Part shown: in pieces, positions 44,700 through 55,262 of the stretch
Layout: every line of letters starts with the position of its first letter
Numbering within the stretch: position 1 is the first letter of the stretch
NCBI GenBank assembly: GCA_963583905.1
Contig: OY757310.1
Location: 55,383,241-55,447,240 of the forward strand
Direction of reading: 5' to 3'
Length of the DNA: 64,000 nucleotides
Source of the DNA: Stenurella melanura
Taxonomy: Eukaryota > Arthropoda > Insecta > Coleoptera > Cerambycidae
The notes under the pieces: model-generated
Told to the model about the DNA's origin: nothing
The model's database searches: none
What the model saw: only the letters and a program-made list of their open reading frames with translations
Position numbers and translations under genes: made by a program

Positions 44700-44700
44700 A

Positions 44701-45099
44701 CATTTTTTATTTTGTTTAACTGATTACAATTCAAACCTATAGCTAGAATATTTCATTAATTCAGTTTACAATATTTACACAATACATGAATCTGATTTTC
44801 AACGGATACATTGTATCGCGAGCCGGTGGTATGGCTGATGACTTCCAGCAGGTTTGTCTTAGGGAAATACGCAGCTATGAGGACACTTATAGAAATGTAT
44901 GCCTATTTGATTAGATATTTTTATAAAATAAAATTTAAAACTTAGGTAAAATACCTAAGTATGAAATTAAAGTTTGTTGGTAATTAAAAGATTCTACACA
45001 ATATGCAGGGAAAATAAAAAGCAAAAACCTGCTTAAAAAAATGAGTCATGAAATAAAACTTATGAAATTACATGTACTTAATCTAATTTGTATTTTACA
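44701..45099. other. Intergenic, nothing recognised
   Basis: AT-rich, no supported feature. Confidence 0.4.
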
Positions 45100-45221
45100 A
45101 GGATTTTTTATGTATCAGCGGGTTTAGGGGGCTTGGAAAAGGAGAGAAAAATATAGAAAAGTATTTAGTTAGATGGTGGTGGTGGTTTTGTGGTGTCGTG
45201 TGTTTGTGGCGTTGGTTATTG

Positions 45222-47310
45222 TCACCGTCTTTCGAAAAAGACGGGGAGTCTTTGATGTATGAGTTTATGTGTATGTCCTGTATTGTCATGTAATCTAATA
45301 TTTGTCATGTTTGATGTGAGCTCCGATAGCTGGATTTTTGTAGTAAAAAATGACTGCGCAGTCTCATCTATAAACTCCCTAATCATAGGGAGATTTGTTG
45401 CCCGATGCAATTCCGCTATCGGGGTGTATCTGTCGGCGTCTGTCAGTAGTCGTATCAGTTTATTTTGAGTCGTTTGCAACCTCTTGCATTGGGTGGCGGA
45501 GATATTGTTCCAGGAAGGACAGGCATATGTTATGAGGGGCCTAAATACCACCTTATAAAGGGTGATTTTATTATTAATTGACAATTTGCTCCGCCTATTG
45601 ACAAGAGGGTACAAACGATTTAATGTGGCGTACGTTCGATTTAGTGTCTGGGTGATGTGAGGAGCGAAACTCAGTCGTTTATCTAAGGTTACCCCTAGAT
45701 ACTTGACCGACTTTCGCTCCTCAATTGTCTGTCCGTTAATTTTGAGTTTATTAAAAGTTTTTGTATTTGTGAATTTTCTGTTAAAATTTATGGCCTGTGT
45801 CTTAGTATAGTTAATTTTTATTTTCCAAGTAGAGAAGAAATTTTGAAGTTTATCGAGATGATACCGTACTTTTTGCGTGGCAGTTTGTGCGTAAAAAGAT
45901 TGCCCATAAAGCACGGTATCATCTGCGTAAAGAAGAATATTAGAGTTAGGGTGAGAAGGTACGTCAGAAGTATATAAATTATAGAGAAGAGGAGATAAGA
46001 TTGCCCCCTGTGGGACACCCGCTGATAATAGTTTTTTATTGGAATATATGTAATTGACGCATACAATTATTGATCTTTGTCTAATGTAAGATTTTAATAG
46101 GGTAACTATATATAGTGGAAATTTTAAAGTTTCTTGTAATTTATATAGGAGTCCATTATGCCATACCGTGTCGTACGCTTTTTCAATATCTAGGAGCAAC
46201 ATTACAGTGCACTGTTTTTTGTTATAGCTATGATATACATCCTGTACAACTTTGCACAGGGCGTCGGTGGTAGAGTGTCCTTTTCTGAAGCCGAATTGAT
46301 GGTGGGGGATTAGATGATTTTTATTTACATATTTTTCTATAATTTTAAGAATTACTCTTTCTGTGAGTTTTGAAAGCGTATTTAATAAACAAATGGGACG
46401 GTAACTGGCTGGTAAATAGGGCGGTTTATTCGGCTTCAGAATAGGTATAACTATCCCCATTTTCCACTCTTTAGGAAAATATTGCTGTTTAATAATAGCA
46501 TTTATTATGTATGTCAATTGGACGGCATTAAACAGAAAGGAGCCAACCCACAAAATCTAAAAGAATTGTTTCTTAATTTATTTAAATGTAGAATATCGTA
46601 ATGTGTGTTCCAAAGAATTTTTGGTGTGTGCAGGTGAAAAAATCCAACTCATCTTCCTTATAAAAAATTTAATGGTGCAGTTTCAATATTGTAATTAAGA
46701 TGCAAAACTATTCTTTGCAAGCTTATTTCTTGATTTTAGCTGAGAGTGCTGGTTCCTTTCTGTTTAATGCTGTCCAATTGACAATACATTTTATTAGGGA
46801 GGTTTTTTAAAACTATGTTGGGAATTGTATCTGGACCAGGAGCTTTATTATTTGGAAATGTTTTTATAATATTTTTTAAGTCTGTAGGGTTTGTCATTAA
46901 TTTTGAAATTTTATTTGGGGGGATGGGGACTCTGTCTGGTATTGTCTTGGTCATGTTTGTCACAATGTCATGAAAAGGCAAGGAATTTGGGGTTGTCGTA
47001 TTAGTGTTCTGAAGGTGATTTGCTAAAATTTCTGCTTTTTCATGGTCTTGAATATACGTAATGTTATTTTGGATTAAGGTAGGTACTGGAGAAAACGGCC
47101 GCTTTAGCAGGCGCGACATCTTCCACAGGGAGTTTTCCTTTCGCGACAGAGCTTCGATTCTGCCGTTCCAGGACTCCTCCCTGTGTTTTGCCAGTTTTTC
47201 TTTTATGTTATTTGGAAGTCGATCATACGGAGACGATCGATGTCTCGCCGATTCCGCTGCCATTTTCTTCGTATAGTGGCTGGAGTAGCCACTGTCTTAT
47301 ATGCTTTTCC
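45222..47310 (-). pseudogene. Jockey ORF2: linker and reverse transcriptase
   Basis: From the 5' side the linker reads IRRKWQRNRRDIDRLRMI, frameshifts near 47220 into LAKHREESWNGRIEALSRK, ENSLWKMSRLLKRP and FPNNKAPGPDTIPNIVLKNL, and reaches the MITE at MYCQL. After the MITE come TYIINAIIKQQYFPKEWKMG, PASYRPICLLNTLSKLTERV, HHQFGFRKGHSTTDAL, VMLLLDIEKAYDTVWHNGLL, AGVPQGAILSPLLYNLYTSD, NILLYADDTVLYGQ (YADD intact), SVKYLGVTLDKRLSF and ITYACPSWNNIS, with the stop at 45222. GVPQGAILSPLLYNLYTSD and the linker SLWK.....KR are the Jockey-clade pattern. The endonuclease is missing; it is inactive because of truncation, frameshift and MITE. Confidence 0.9.
46521..46774. mobile_element. 254-bp MITE with about 26-bp TIRs and CAATTG target duplication
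   Basis: Left end GACGGCATTAAACAGAAAGG and right end inverse (CCTTTCTGTTTAATGCTGTC) pair with one mismatch over 20 bp and continue to about 26 bp. CAATTG flanks both ends (46515-46520 and 46775-46780). Removing the element plus one CAATTG (260 bp) puts the two Jockey open frames into the same phase and rebuilds MYCQLTYIIN. The TIR sequence does not identify the superfamily to me. Confidence 0.9.
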
Positions 47311-47466
47311 AACGAACTCAACATGGCCGCTCGTATATATATTTAGTGGGCAAAATGATGTGGCGGTGAGATATAAGACAAACGTCACACGCCGCATGAC
47401 GCCCCTTCATTTTATGTTGTTATAATTTTCTTTTTTTATTGTAAAACATTTATTTGAAATTGAGGG

Positions 47467-47491
47467 ATATTATTATTATTATTATTATTAT
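47467..47491 (+). repeat. (ATT)n microsatellite
   Basis: Eight ATT units in a row. It may be the tail of a lost LINE in forward orientation, since the LINEs in this window end in ATT repeats, but no LINE sequence precedes it. Confidence 0.8.
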
Positions 47492-48123
47492 CTGCGAAAC
47501 TGTTACAGCTAGAAATTTGAAATTTCACATGTAAAGTCCAGTTAAAAAAGGTTTTAACCTCGGAAGAAACAAGGACGGCTGAAATAGGCTCATAATATTT
47601 TCAAAGTATTACCCTTTGGATAATAAAAATGTTTACTGTATAAGGACCGCATCATTGAAACCACTGAATTTGAATTTTAGTCATTTCGTTTTTTAAATAT
47701 CTCGGGAATTATTTATCGGCCAATATGAAAGTTAAATTCTTTCTAAAGAACAGGATATTTAGGTAGGAAAAGAGTCATTTGATTTCTTCTGGTAGGATCA
47801 ATAGTTTTCATGTCAAATGAAGTGCAAGTGCGATGTAACTTGATGAAATAACTTTTGCGCGGAAGTTAAGAAATAATACAATAATAGAATAATTAGAATT
47901 TATTTTACCAACTTTTAATACAAACATTACGTACATTTGATACGTCTAAGTAAATAATATTTATTCAAACTAATTCATACAAATTAAAAACATAATTTTT
48001 TGTCTCGTTATAATAATACAAAGTTAAGATAAGGCACATAAAAGCACATAAACACATAAAACACCTCTAAATACACAAAAATATACATTAATAATAGTTA
48101 TTTATTATATAAGTGTTTTAGAT
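47492..48123. other. Intergenic, nothing recognised
   Basis: AT-rich; no supported feature between the ATT run and the region upstream of the recombinase pseudogene. Confidence 0.4.
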
Positions 48124-48229
48124 AGCGTTTTATCCACGCAAGAAAGTTTATAATAAGATTTAATTTTCTTGAGTAGATAAAACGTGACTAAAACATGCAC
48201 GCTGTACAACGTTTTATCCACAATCACGG
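48124..48229. repeat. Three GTTTTATCCAC motifs, one inverted, upstream of the recombinase pseudogene
   Basis: AGCGTTTTATCCACGCAAGA (48124 on) is followed by an inverted partner TTTTCTTGAGTAGATAAAAC (48163 on), forming an imperfect stem of about 20 bp, and by a third direct copy AACGTTTTATCCACAATCAC (48209 on). A role is unknown; see findings. Confidence 0.5.
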
Positions 48230-48462
48230 TCATTTAGAATCGGATTTCATCTCAAATGATTTGACATTTCGCTCTGTCAGCGGTTGTAACGTCAAAAATT
48301 ACTGAAATTAATTAAAAAAACTTGGAAGAAGCTGAATGGTTCTTATTTAGTTTTGATTGTTTATCGATTCCATTTGTAAAAATTTGTGAAGTTAGTGAAA
48401 AATGCAAGAAAGCGATTTTGTTCCTGAGAGAATCGTTCGGGAAGCTGAAGAAGCAACTCTCC

Positions 48463-49932
48463 AATAGAGCAGTAGCAGCTGACGTCACAACATGGCCGCC
48501 AAAGTTGCCTGGGTGGTAATGACCTAGTTTTGCATTTGTGTGCTTTCTGATTAATTCGAGTTTTTAAAGAATTTGTAGTGCTTTTTTAAACGTTTTTTTC
48601 GTGTCACATCAATTTTGGGTGTTTTTCGTCTATTATTCATTTCGCGATTTATTGATCTGACTTTAATTTAGTGTTTTATTTGTGTTTTTCAACCGGCGTG
48701 TTATCTTGCGTACCTGTCAAAAGTTATTAATTTTCGATATGGTAAGTGAATTTCAGTGAATTTATTATAATTTTATTTATATTCTACATTTTAGGAGTCC
48801 CCTCATTACATTTCTAAGCTGAAATGTATTAATGGAGCCAACCTATATGATTTAAAAATGAGAGATTGAAACTATATCCTTGGACAATTTTTCAAAAATA
48901 TAATATAGCATTGAATTAATGAACCATTGTGACCCTTCTTGTAAATAAAATGTATATCTAAACTATAAGACTATTATTATTCATACTTACCCTTATAATT
49001 ATGTATAATATGTATAATTTGAAACATGATGGTAGACGATACTGTTAAAAGTGTTATTTTTTAAATTCTGTTGTGTTTTAGCTCACTTACCTTCACTGGT
49101 ATTTTATTTGTGTACATTATCAATATTTTGAACCTTTGTAATTATAATTGTAAGAATCAGAACAGATACCAAACTAGGTATATAGCTATATAAAGTATTC
49201 GGAGCGTATTATGTTGTATATTTGCTCGCAATTTAAATTAAATGGAAACTGAAATGATCTCACAGTCCTATCTTTTTATTAGATTTACTATTACTCCTGC
49301 ATTTCATAATACAAACCTCTGATTGTTGTTAGTAATGTGATAAACACTTACACTCGTTACAAACTTTTGAGCCTAACAAAAGTAAGATATAAATCAATAA
49401 AAAGTTGAAGGGAAATATTTTAAATCGTCAAAAAACGTAGATTTTACAATAGGTTTATAAAACCATTAATATATGATTGATATATTGGCATAAATCAATG
49501 AGTATTTTGATAACTTTTAACCTAGTGTAATAATACTACCTAACCTATGTCACTGCCTAGCTGTAACTGGGCGTATATTAATTAAACATTTACTAAAATA
49601 TGTCTTGATATTATATATGTACAAAAAATGTAAAAAATCCAATATAGCCTTTATTTTCACTAATTTATGGGTTCACAAAGATGTCAACGTTGTTGACACC
49701 AAACTTTACACTGATAAAAACAACACTAATAAAGTATATATAAAATTTTCTCTCAGTAGATTTAAAAAATATATATTTATAAACATTACTACATCTATCT
49801 GATGTTAAGAAATCCTCCACTTTAATTTATATTGAACAAAAATTGACCCCAACTCAAATGTCAAATTTCTGAATTTACCACCCAGGCAACTGACAGTTGG
49901 CAATACTGTGACGTCACTGCTACTGCTCTATT
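48463..49932. mobile_element. 1.47-kb DNA transposon with about 60-bp TIRs inside the recombinase
   Basis: Left end AATAGAGCAGTAGCAGCTGA and right end inverse (TCACTGCTACTGCTCTATT) pair. A second block of the repeat (GTTGCCTGGGTGGTAA at 48505 and its inverse TTACCACCCAGGCAAC at 49878) lies about 40 bp inside both ends, with a GACGTCAC box between. The body is AT-rich and lacks a transposase. The TSD is unclear (AAT/ATT at the edges). It interrupts the recombinase between residues 20 and 21 or so. Confidence 0.8.
48739..48869 (+). pseudogene. Remnant first exons with a 53-bp intron inside the DNA transposon
   Basis: ATG at 48739-48741 is followed at once by GTAAGTG, a consensus donor. An acceptor TTCTACATTTTAG ends at 48794. 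Joining the exons gives an open frame of 25 codons beginning MESPHYISKLKCINGANLYD and ending LKMRD before a TGA at 48867-48869. The TGA may replace the Trp codon expected after RD. The intron start, branch-like TTTATTATAAT and pyrimidine-rich acceptor look genuine. The position just inside the TIR suggests the start of the autonomous element's own gene, kept in a deletion derivative. From memory, similar K.KC.NG.N.Y starts occur in multicopy arthropod SWIM/YqaJ-type proteins; that identification is weak. Confidence 0.55.
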
Positions 49933-51153
49933 ATTGCCTGCGAAGTCCGGGGAACATTATGAAAAAGTGTTTTCCAAATTTCATGAATGGAAAGAAAAAC
50001 GGGGGTAATGATAATAAATGAGGAAGTTCTGCTACCGTATTTCTTGAATTTGAAGTATGCAATTTCATCCATATGGTTGACGTATTCGATGTTGAAGGCC
50101 GCTATGAAGGTTCATAAAAACATAGATATTGGAAAATATAGTAAGCTCACTAATTATCTGAAGAGTGAGTCGAGAAGCGAATAAAGCTGCGGTATTGGAA
50201 AGAGCACACGTGGAAGAATTTTTACAAGGGCTTGCGATAAAGAATATTTGATGATTATCTCTTAACCTTTTAGACATTGTAGATAATAAACTTTGAAATA
50301 TTTTAGGTTGCACTAATAATGGGGGTGTATGGTGCCTTTCGTTGCTGTGAATTGACGAATTTGAAAATCAATGATGTAGAAGACAGGGGTGCATATCTGC
50401 TTGTTTCTATACCAGATACCAAGACCGGCGTCTCACGAAAATTCACAATTATGGAAGAAGGATCTTTATCCATACTGTGGAGACGTGTAGAAAATACATG
50501 TCCTTACGTCAGAAGAAGTTATTCAACGACAGATTCCTTTTACGATACACTAATCAAAAATGTACTTCACAACCTGTTGGAATTAACACTTTGTCGAAAG
50601 TGCCTTCAAGAGTTGCTTAATTTTTGAATCTGACAAACGCAGAAGCTTATAGCGGTCATTAGATGAGGTGCACTTCAACAACTTTACTGGCTAATAAAGG
50701 TGCTGACCGCACAACAATTAAATGACATGGTGGGCGGAAAAGTTCCGCTATAGCAGAAAGTTATATCGAGGATTCTATATCCAATAAGCTTGATACTGCA
50801 AGGAAAAACCAATGTACTCTTGGTACTAGTCGTTTCTTATAAGAGGAGACATCTATTCTTTCTACAGATTTATCAAAAACTTCGACAAGCACTATGCGTT
50901 CTGAAACCGATAACAACTACAAGTTTGTTATTAATGGAAACGAAGTGAAATATCATAAAACAAATAAGGAAATGTCTATTAATATAAATGTTAATATTAA
51001 TATTAATAAAAATTAAATAAAATGTAATTGATTTAAGATTGTATTTTTCATTATTCCACTAGTGAATAAAGTGGTACTCTATATGCTTTATAAGTGTGGA
51101 TTAAAGAATTTATAAGTACGTATAAAAACCCCTTATATAAATACTCTTTTAAT

Positions 51154-53508
51154 AAACCGCTGCCTAAGGAATCACTACTTCCACATCCAGATTCTTCATC
51201 CAAGTCGTTTTAAAGGAAACATCTTGACTATATTTGCACTCTAGTATGTGGAAATTATTGGTCATAGAATTTTAATAATATTTGGGGCAGATGTCATAGA
51301 AAAGTTTGAGGAGTTGGTTTCTACCATATACGTTAAAAATGAAGTTTTTAATTCACCCTACTTATTTTCTACTATTCACCTCCCACCCCTTCAATGGAGG
51401 CATCTCAATCAGATGTCACTACAATACATACGTGTACTAATCTCAAGTGAATATCTCAATTTGATGTTATCAATCCCATTAATAATGAAGCGGAGGTGGT
51501 GGAGTTTGAAAAATATTAGAAAGAAATCTGAGGCCATGGTTTCTAGTATATACACCGAATCCCAAATTTCTGTACTCTTATCACCTTGATTTACTTATTT
51601 TCCCCTAGTCACTCCTATTAACCCTAACCCTTCTACGGAATCATCCCAAAATATAATCTAGTTCCAGATGTCGTTATAATACATACGTCTACCAAATTAC
51701 AAGTGAATATCTCAATTTTATTTTATCAACCCCTTTAATTATGTAGTAAGGGTAGTGGAAGGGTTGAAACATATTGTTAAAAAATTTGAGGTCTTGGCTT
51801 CTAGGACATACACCGAATTTCAAGTTGCAATACTCTTACCAGCTTGCTTTACTTATTTTTCCCTATTTACGTCTACTTACCCCCACTCCTTCAACGCAAT
51901 CATGTCAATATATAATCTAGTTTCAGATATAATTATAATATATAAATGTACCAAATTTCAAGTGAAAATTTAAATTTAATTTTATCAACTCTTAATAAGG
52001 GAGTGGGGAGGGAGGGGAGAAGGGAGTGGGGGGTGGGGAGAAATAGAAAATACTAATAAAAAAACCTGAGACCTTCGCTTCTAGTACATACACCGAATTT
52101 CAAGTTTCTGTAGTCTTACCAGCTTGCTTTACTTATTTTCCCCTATTTACCCCTATTTAACCTCCAACCCTTCAACGGAATCATCTCAAAATATAATCTA
52201 GTTCCAGATGTCGTTATGATACATATGCGTACTAAATTTCATGTGAATATCTCAATTTTATTTTATCAACCCCTTGAATAATGGAGTAGGGGTGGTGGGG
52301 GCTGAAATAAATTATCAAAAAATCTGGGGCCTTTGCCTCTTGTACATACACCGAATTTCAAGTTTCTGTAGTCATACCTGCTTGCTTTACTTATTTCCCC
52401 CTATTTACCCCTAAATAACCCCGAACCCTTCAAAGGAATCATCTCAAAGAATAATCTAGTTCCAGATGTCGTTATAATTCATACGTGTATCAAATTTCAA
52501 ATGAATATCTCAATTTTATTTTATCAACCCTTGTAATAATGAAGTAGCGGTGGTGGGGGTTGAAAAATATTATTAAAAAATCTGACGCTTTGGCTTCTAG
52601 TACATACACCGAATTTCAAGTTTCTGTGGTCTTACCATCTTGCTTTATTTATTTTCCCCTATTTACCCCTATTTACCCCCAACTCTTCAACGGAATCATC
52701 TCAAATTATAATCTAGTTCCAGATGTCGTCATAATACATACGTGTACCAAACTTTAAATGAATATCTCAATTTTATTTAATCAACCCTTTTCATATTGGA
52801 GTAGGGGTGGTGGGGGTTGAAAAATATTATAAAAAAATCTGACTCCTTGGCTTCTAGTACGTATACCGAATTTCAAGTTTCTGTACTCATACCAACTTGT
52901 TTTACTTATATTCCCCTATTTACCCCAAATTAACCCCCAACCCTTCAACGAAATCATCTCAAAATATAATCTAATTTCAGATGTCGTTATAATACATACG
53001 TGTACGAAATTTCAAATGAAAATCTCAACTTTATTTTATCAACCCCATTAATAGGGTAGGGGTGGTGGGGGGGTTGAAAGATGCTATAAAAAATCTTAGG
53101 CCTTATCTTCTAGTACATACACCAAATTTCAAGTGTCTGTTGTCTTACAGGCTTGCTTTACTTATTTTTCCCTATTTTACCCTATTTAACCCCCAACCCT
53201 TCACCGGATTTCCTCAAAAAACAATCCAGTTCCAGATCTCGTCATAATATATACGTGTACAAAATTTCAAGTCAATATCTCAAACCGTTCCGGAGAAAAC
53301 GTGCGGACAAAAAAAGTTACAGACAGACAGACCGACAGACAGACCGACAGACCGACAGACAGACCGACAGACAGACAGAATTTTTTTTTTCGCTCAAATT
53401 TAAAATCTCGACGTTTCATGACATTCTAAACCTATTTCACGAATAAAAATTTTTGAAAATTTTTTTGCGATTACTGTACTTTCAATCCACTACGTGGATG
53501 TGGAAGTA
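51154..53508 (+). mobile_element. Element H, best complete copy (copy 5), about seven satellite units
   Basis: Left end: AAACCGCTGCCTAAGGAATC, then ACTACTTCCACATCCAGATT and GTTTTAAAGGAAACATCTTG. Core: units of about 257 bp, shown by the CACCGAATTTCAAG landmark at 51553, 51813, 52091, 52349, 52607, 52864 and 53120; each unit also carries CCCCTATTTACCCCTA, CCCTTCAACGGAATCATC, CCAGATGTCGTTATAATACA and a GGGGTGGTGGGGG box. Right end: CCGGAGAAAACGTGCGG, GACA/GACC microsatellite (53330-53379), AAATTTAAAATCTCGACG, and TCCACTACGTGGATGTGGAA. TACTTCCACATCCA at the left is inverted as TGGATGTGGAAGTA at the right. No coding sequence. Confidence 0.9.
53330..53379 (+). repeat. GACA/GACC microsatellite of element H
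   Basis: About twelve tetramers, GACA and GACC mixed (GTCT and GTCG on the other strand), always placed between the ACGTGCGGAC block and the right-end block in H copies. Confidence 0.9.
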
Positions 53509-53952
53509 AAAATAGACGGGGAAAGAAAAAAAGAGAAATTTTATCTATTTCTAAAATCGTCAACATTATAAAATGCATTTGTTATTAAAAGTTTTTTATT
53601 TCTTTTTTAAATGAAGATAAGTTTAATTGTCTCATAGTTTTAGGAACGCTTTTAATTAAAATAATACAATTATAGTGCTCAGTGCATTTTGAAAAGTCGC
53701 TGTTTTATGCACTGGAATCACCAACAGATCTTAAGTCTTATATGATATAGATTATCTGCGGAGATGGAGAATGTGCACAAGTTAATTTTTGCAAATACCA
53801 GACATTTGTAGATATCGACGCGAGGGATTATTCAAATATTGTATTTTTTAAATAATTTACAACTCTATTATTTATGCTGAAAATTAATCCTAGCAGTCTT
53901 TTCTGGGAAACAAAAAGTCGTTGTATATGAGTTGAACGTCCCAAGGTTAATA
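53509..53952. other. Intergenic, nothing recognised
   Basis: AT-rich, no supported feature. Confidence 0.4.
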
Positions 53953-55262
53953 CCGGGTGTTAGAAAAGTATGGGAACGGTGAAAAATCTCGAACAGTTTG
54001 CATCAAATCGAAAAATAAAAAAATAAGTGTCAAAAAGTTTTCAAAAAACTATCTACTCATACCAAAAATGACCTCCCTACCCACCAACCAGGGGGTGGGG
54101 CGAGGGGCAACTTTAAAATTTCAAATGGAAACCCCTACTTTTTATTGCGGAATCGGATTCTACGGCAAAAAATACGTAAGTTTTATTCAGGACATTTTTT
54201 TCGATTCTTGCACGGTGTCGCTGTAATCGCAAAAAATGAAAAGAATGCATGACTGTTTCAAGAGTAGCGTCTTGTGCCCATAAAAAAAGTCCAATTCAAA
54301 AACTGAAAACCACGTATTTGTTATTTTTACGAAATCTATCCAATGACATTGGATTCGACTCTCCCACCCCCAACCCAGTGGGTATGGCGGGGGACAACTT
54401 TGAAATTTGTAATGAAAATCCCTATTTTTTATAGCGGATTCGGATTTTGCAGCCAAAAATAGGTGAATTTTATATCAGACATTTTTTTCGATTCTTGCAA
54501 GGTGTCGCTGCAATCGCAAAAAATTGAAATAAACTTGAAGTTTCCATAAGTTTGTAAATACAGCTACTCGTGTTGACAAAAAAACATTCAGTTTAAAAAA
54601 CAATATCTGTGATATCTTGATTTTTATGAATGTTTTTTTTTTAAGTGTTGTTAATAACAATATTTGTTTTGTGAAATTTATACGAGTTGTAACATTTTTT
54701 GCGATTGCAGCGACACCTTGCGAGAATCGAAAAAAATTCCCGTTATAAAATTCACGTATTTTTGGTCGTAGAATCCGAATCCGCTATAAAAAATAGGGAT
54801 TTTCATTACAAATTTCAAAGTTGTCCCCGCCCCACCCACTGGGTTGGAGGTGGGAGAGTCGAATTCAATGTCATTGGATAGATTTCGTAAAAATAACAAA
54901 TACGTGTTTTTCAGTTTTTGAATTGGACTTTTTTTATGAGCACAAGACGCTACTCTTGAAACAGTCATGCATTCTTTTCATTTTTTGCGATTACAGCGAC
55001 ACCGTGCAAGAATCGAAAAAATGTCCTGAATAAAACTTACGTATTTTTTGCGTAGAATCCGATTCCGCAATAAAAAATACGGGTTTCCATTTGAAATTTT
55101 AAAGTTGCCCCCCGCCCCACCCCCTGGTTGGTGGGTGGGGAGGTCATTTTTGGTATGAGTAGATAGTTTTTTGAAAACTTTTTGACACGTATTTTTTTAT
55201 TTGTCGATTTGATGCAAACTGTTCGAGATTTTTCACCGTTCCCATACTTTTCTAACACCCGG
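53953..55262. mobile_element. 1.3-kb foldback element with internally duplicated arms
   Basis: Starts CCGGGTGTTAGAAAAGTATG after TA and ends with its inverse before TA. The left arm (53953 to about 54527) is inverted as the right arm (about 54688 to 55262). Within each arm two related modules are repeated about 285 bp apart: CATTTTTTTCGATTCTTGCA, GGTGTCGCTG and AATCGCAAAAAAT occur at about 54190 and again at about 54478. TA flanks fit a Tc1/mariner-type target. No transposase is present. Confidence 0.88.

Larger units (their letters stand above)
42700..44700 (+). pseudogene. Decayed CR1-like LINE copy 3, RT and C-terminal region
   Basis: Through many frameshifts the RT reads LDLSKAYDCLDHNLMLMKLD, FYLSDRNQWVRI, EGVPQDNTIGPILF, NVNDLYIVV, SIISYADDNNTLVRAGTYPG, then ATARYGIIFWGSNSN, QKQVIRIIFK, and after an insertion at 43660-44450, LYNKLPSRMRNTVSLNRFN and ILNLGPYHLDQYF. 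D.SKAYD, GVPQ and YADD are all recognisable, though the Gly after GVPQ is lost. The 3' end is marked by three CCTTTA-like repeats at 44685-44699. The 5' part of the RT and the endonuclease are absent. It is the oldest looking of the LINE copies. Confidence 0.8.
45100..47310 (-). mobile_element. Jockey-type LINE, 5'-truncated, with MITE inside
   Basis: Reverse-strand non-LTR element holding the endonuclease-RT linker, RT and C-terminal region, interrupted by a 254-bp MITE. The 3' UTR lies at 45100-45221; no clear poly(A) boundary was found. The 5' truncation is near 47310, where the linker motif KWQRNRRD begins. Confidence 0.82.
48402..51016 (+). pseudogene. Tyrosine recombinase (Crypton-like), split by a DNA transposon
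   Basis: The N-terminus at the ATG 48402 reads MQESDFVPERIVREAEEATL, is cut at 48462, and resumes at 49937 with PAKSGEHYEKVFSKFHEWKE. After a frameshift it continues INEEVLLPYFLNLKYA, MLKAAMKVHKNIDIGKYSKL and KAAVLERAHVEEF. The catalytic domain shows LIMGVYGAFRCCELTNLKIN, where the R of FRCCEL fits catalytic Arg I, then IPDTKTGVSRKFTI. In another frame follow GINTLSKVPSRVA, a damaged GH..RCTSTTLLANKGAD (the H..R box with a stop), HGGRKSSAIAESYIEDSISN (the H/W box, with Arg where Trp is usual, and the presumed nucleophile Tyr). Arg I, H..R, H/W and Tyr in this order define tyrosine recombinases. Several stops and frameshifts: inactive. The Crypton assignment is inferred. Confidence 0.78.

Noticed and set aside
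51154..53508. Repeat-spacer array resembling CRISPR
   Set aside because: The units are about 257 bp, contiguous and similar throughout, without short identical repeats and unique spacers, and the context is eukaryotic.
54249..54968. Paired open frames starting MTVSRVASCAHKKS on both strands
   Set aside because: They are mirror readings of the two arms of the foldback at 53953-55262.
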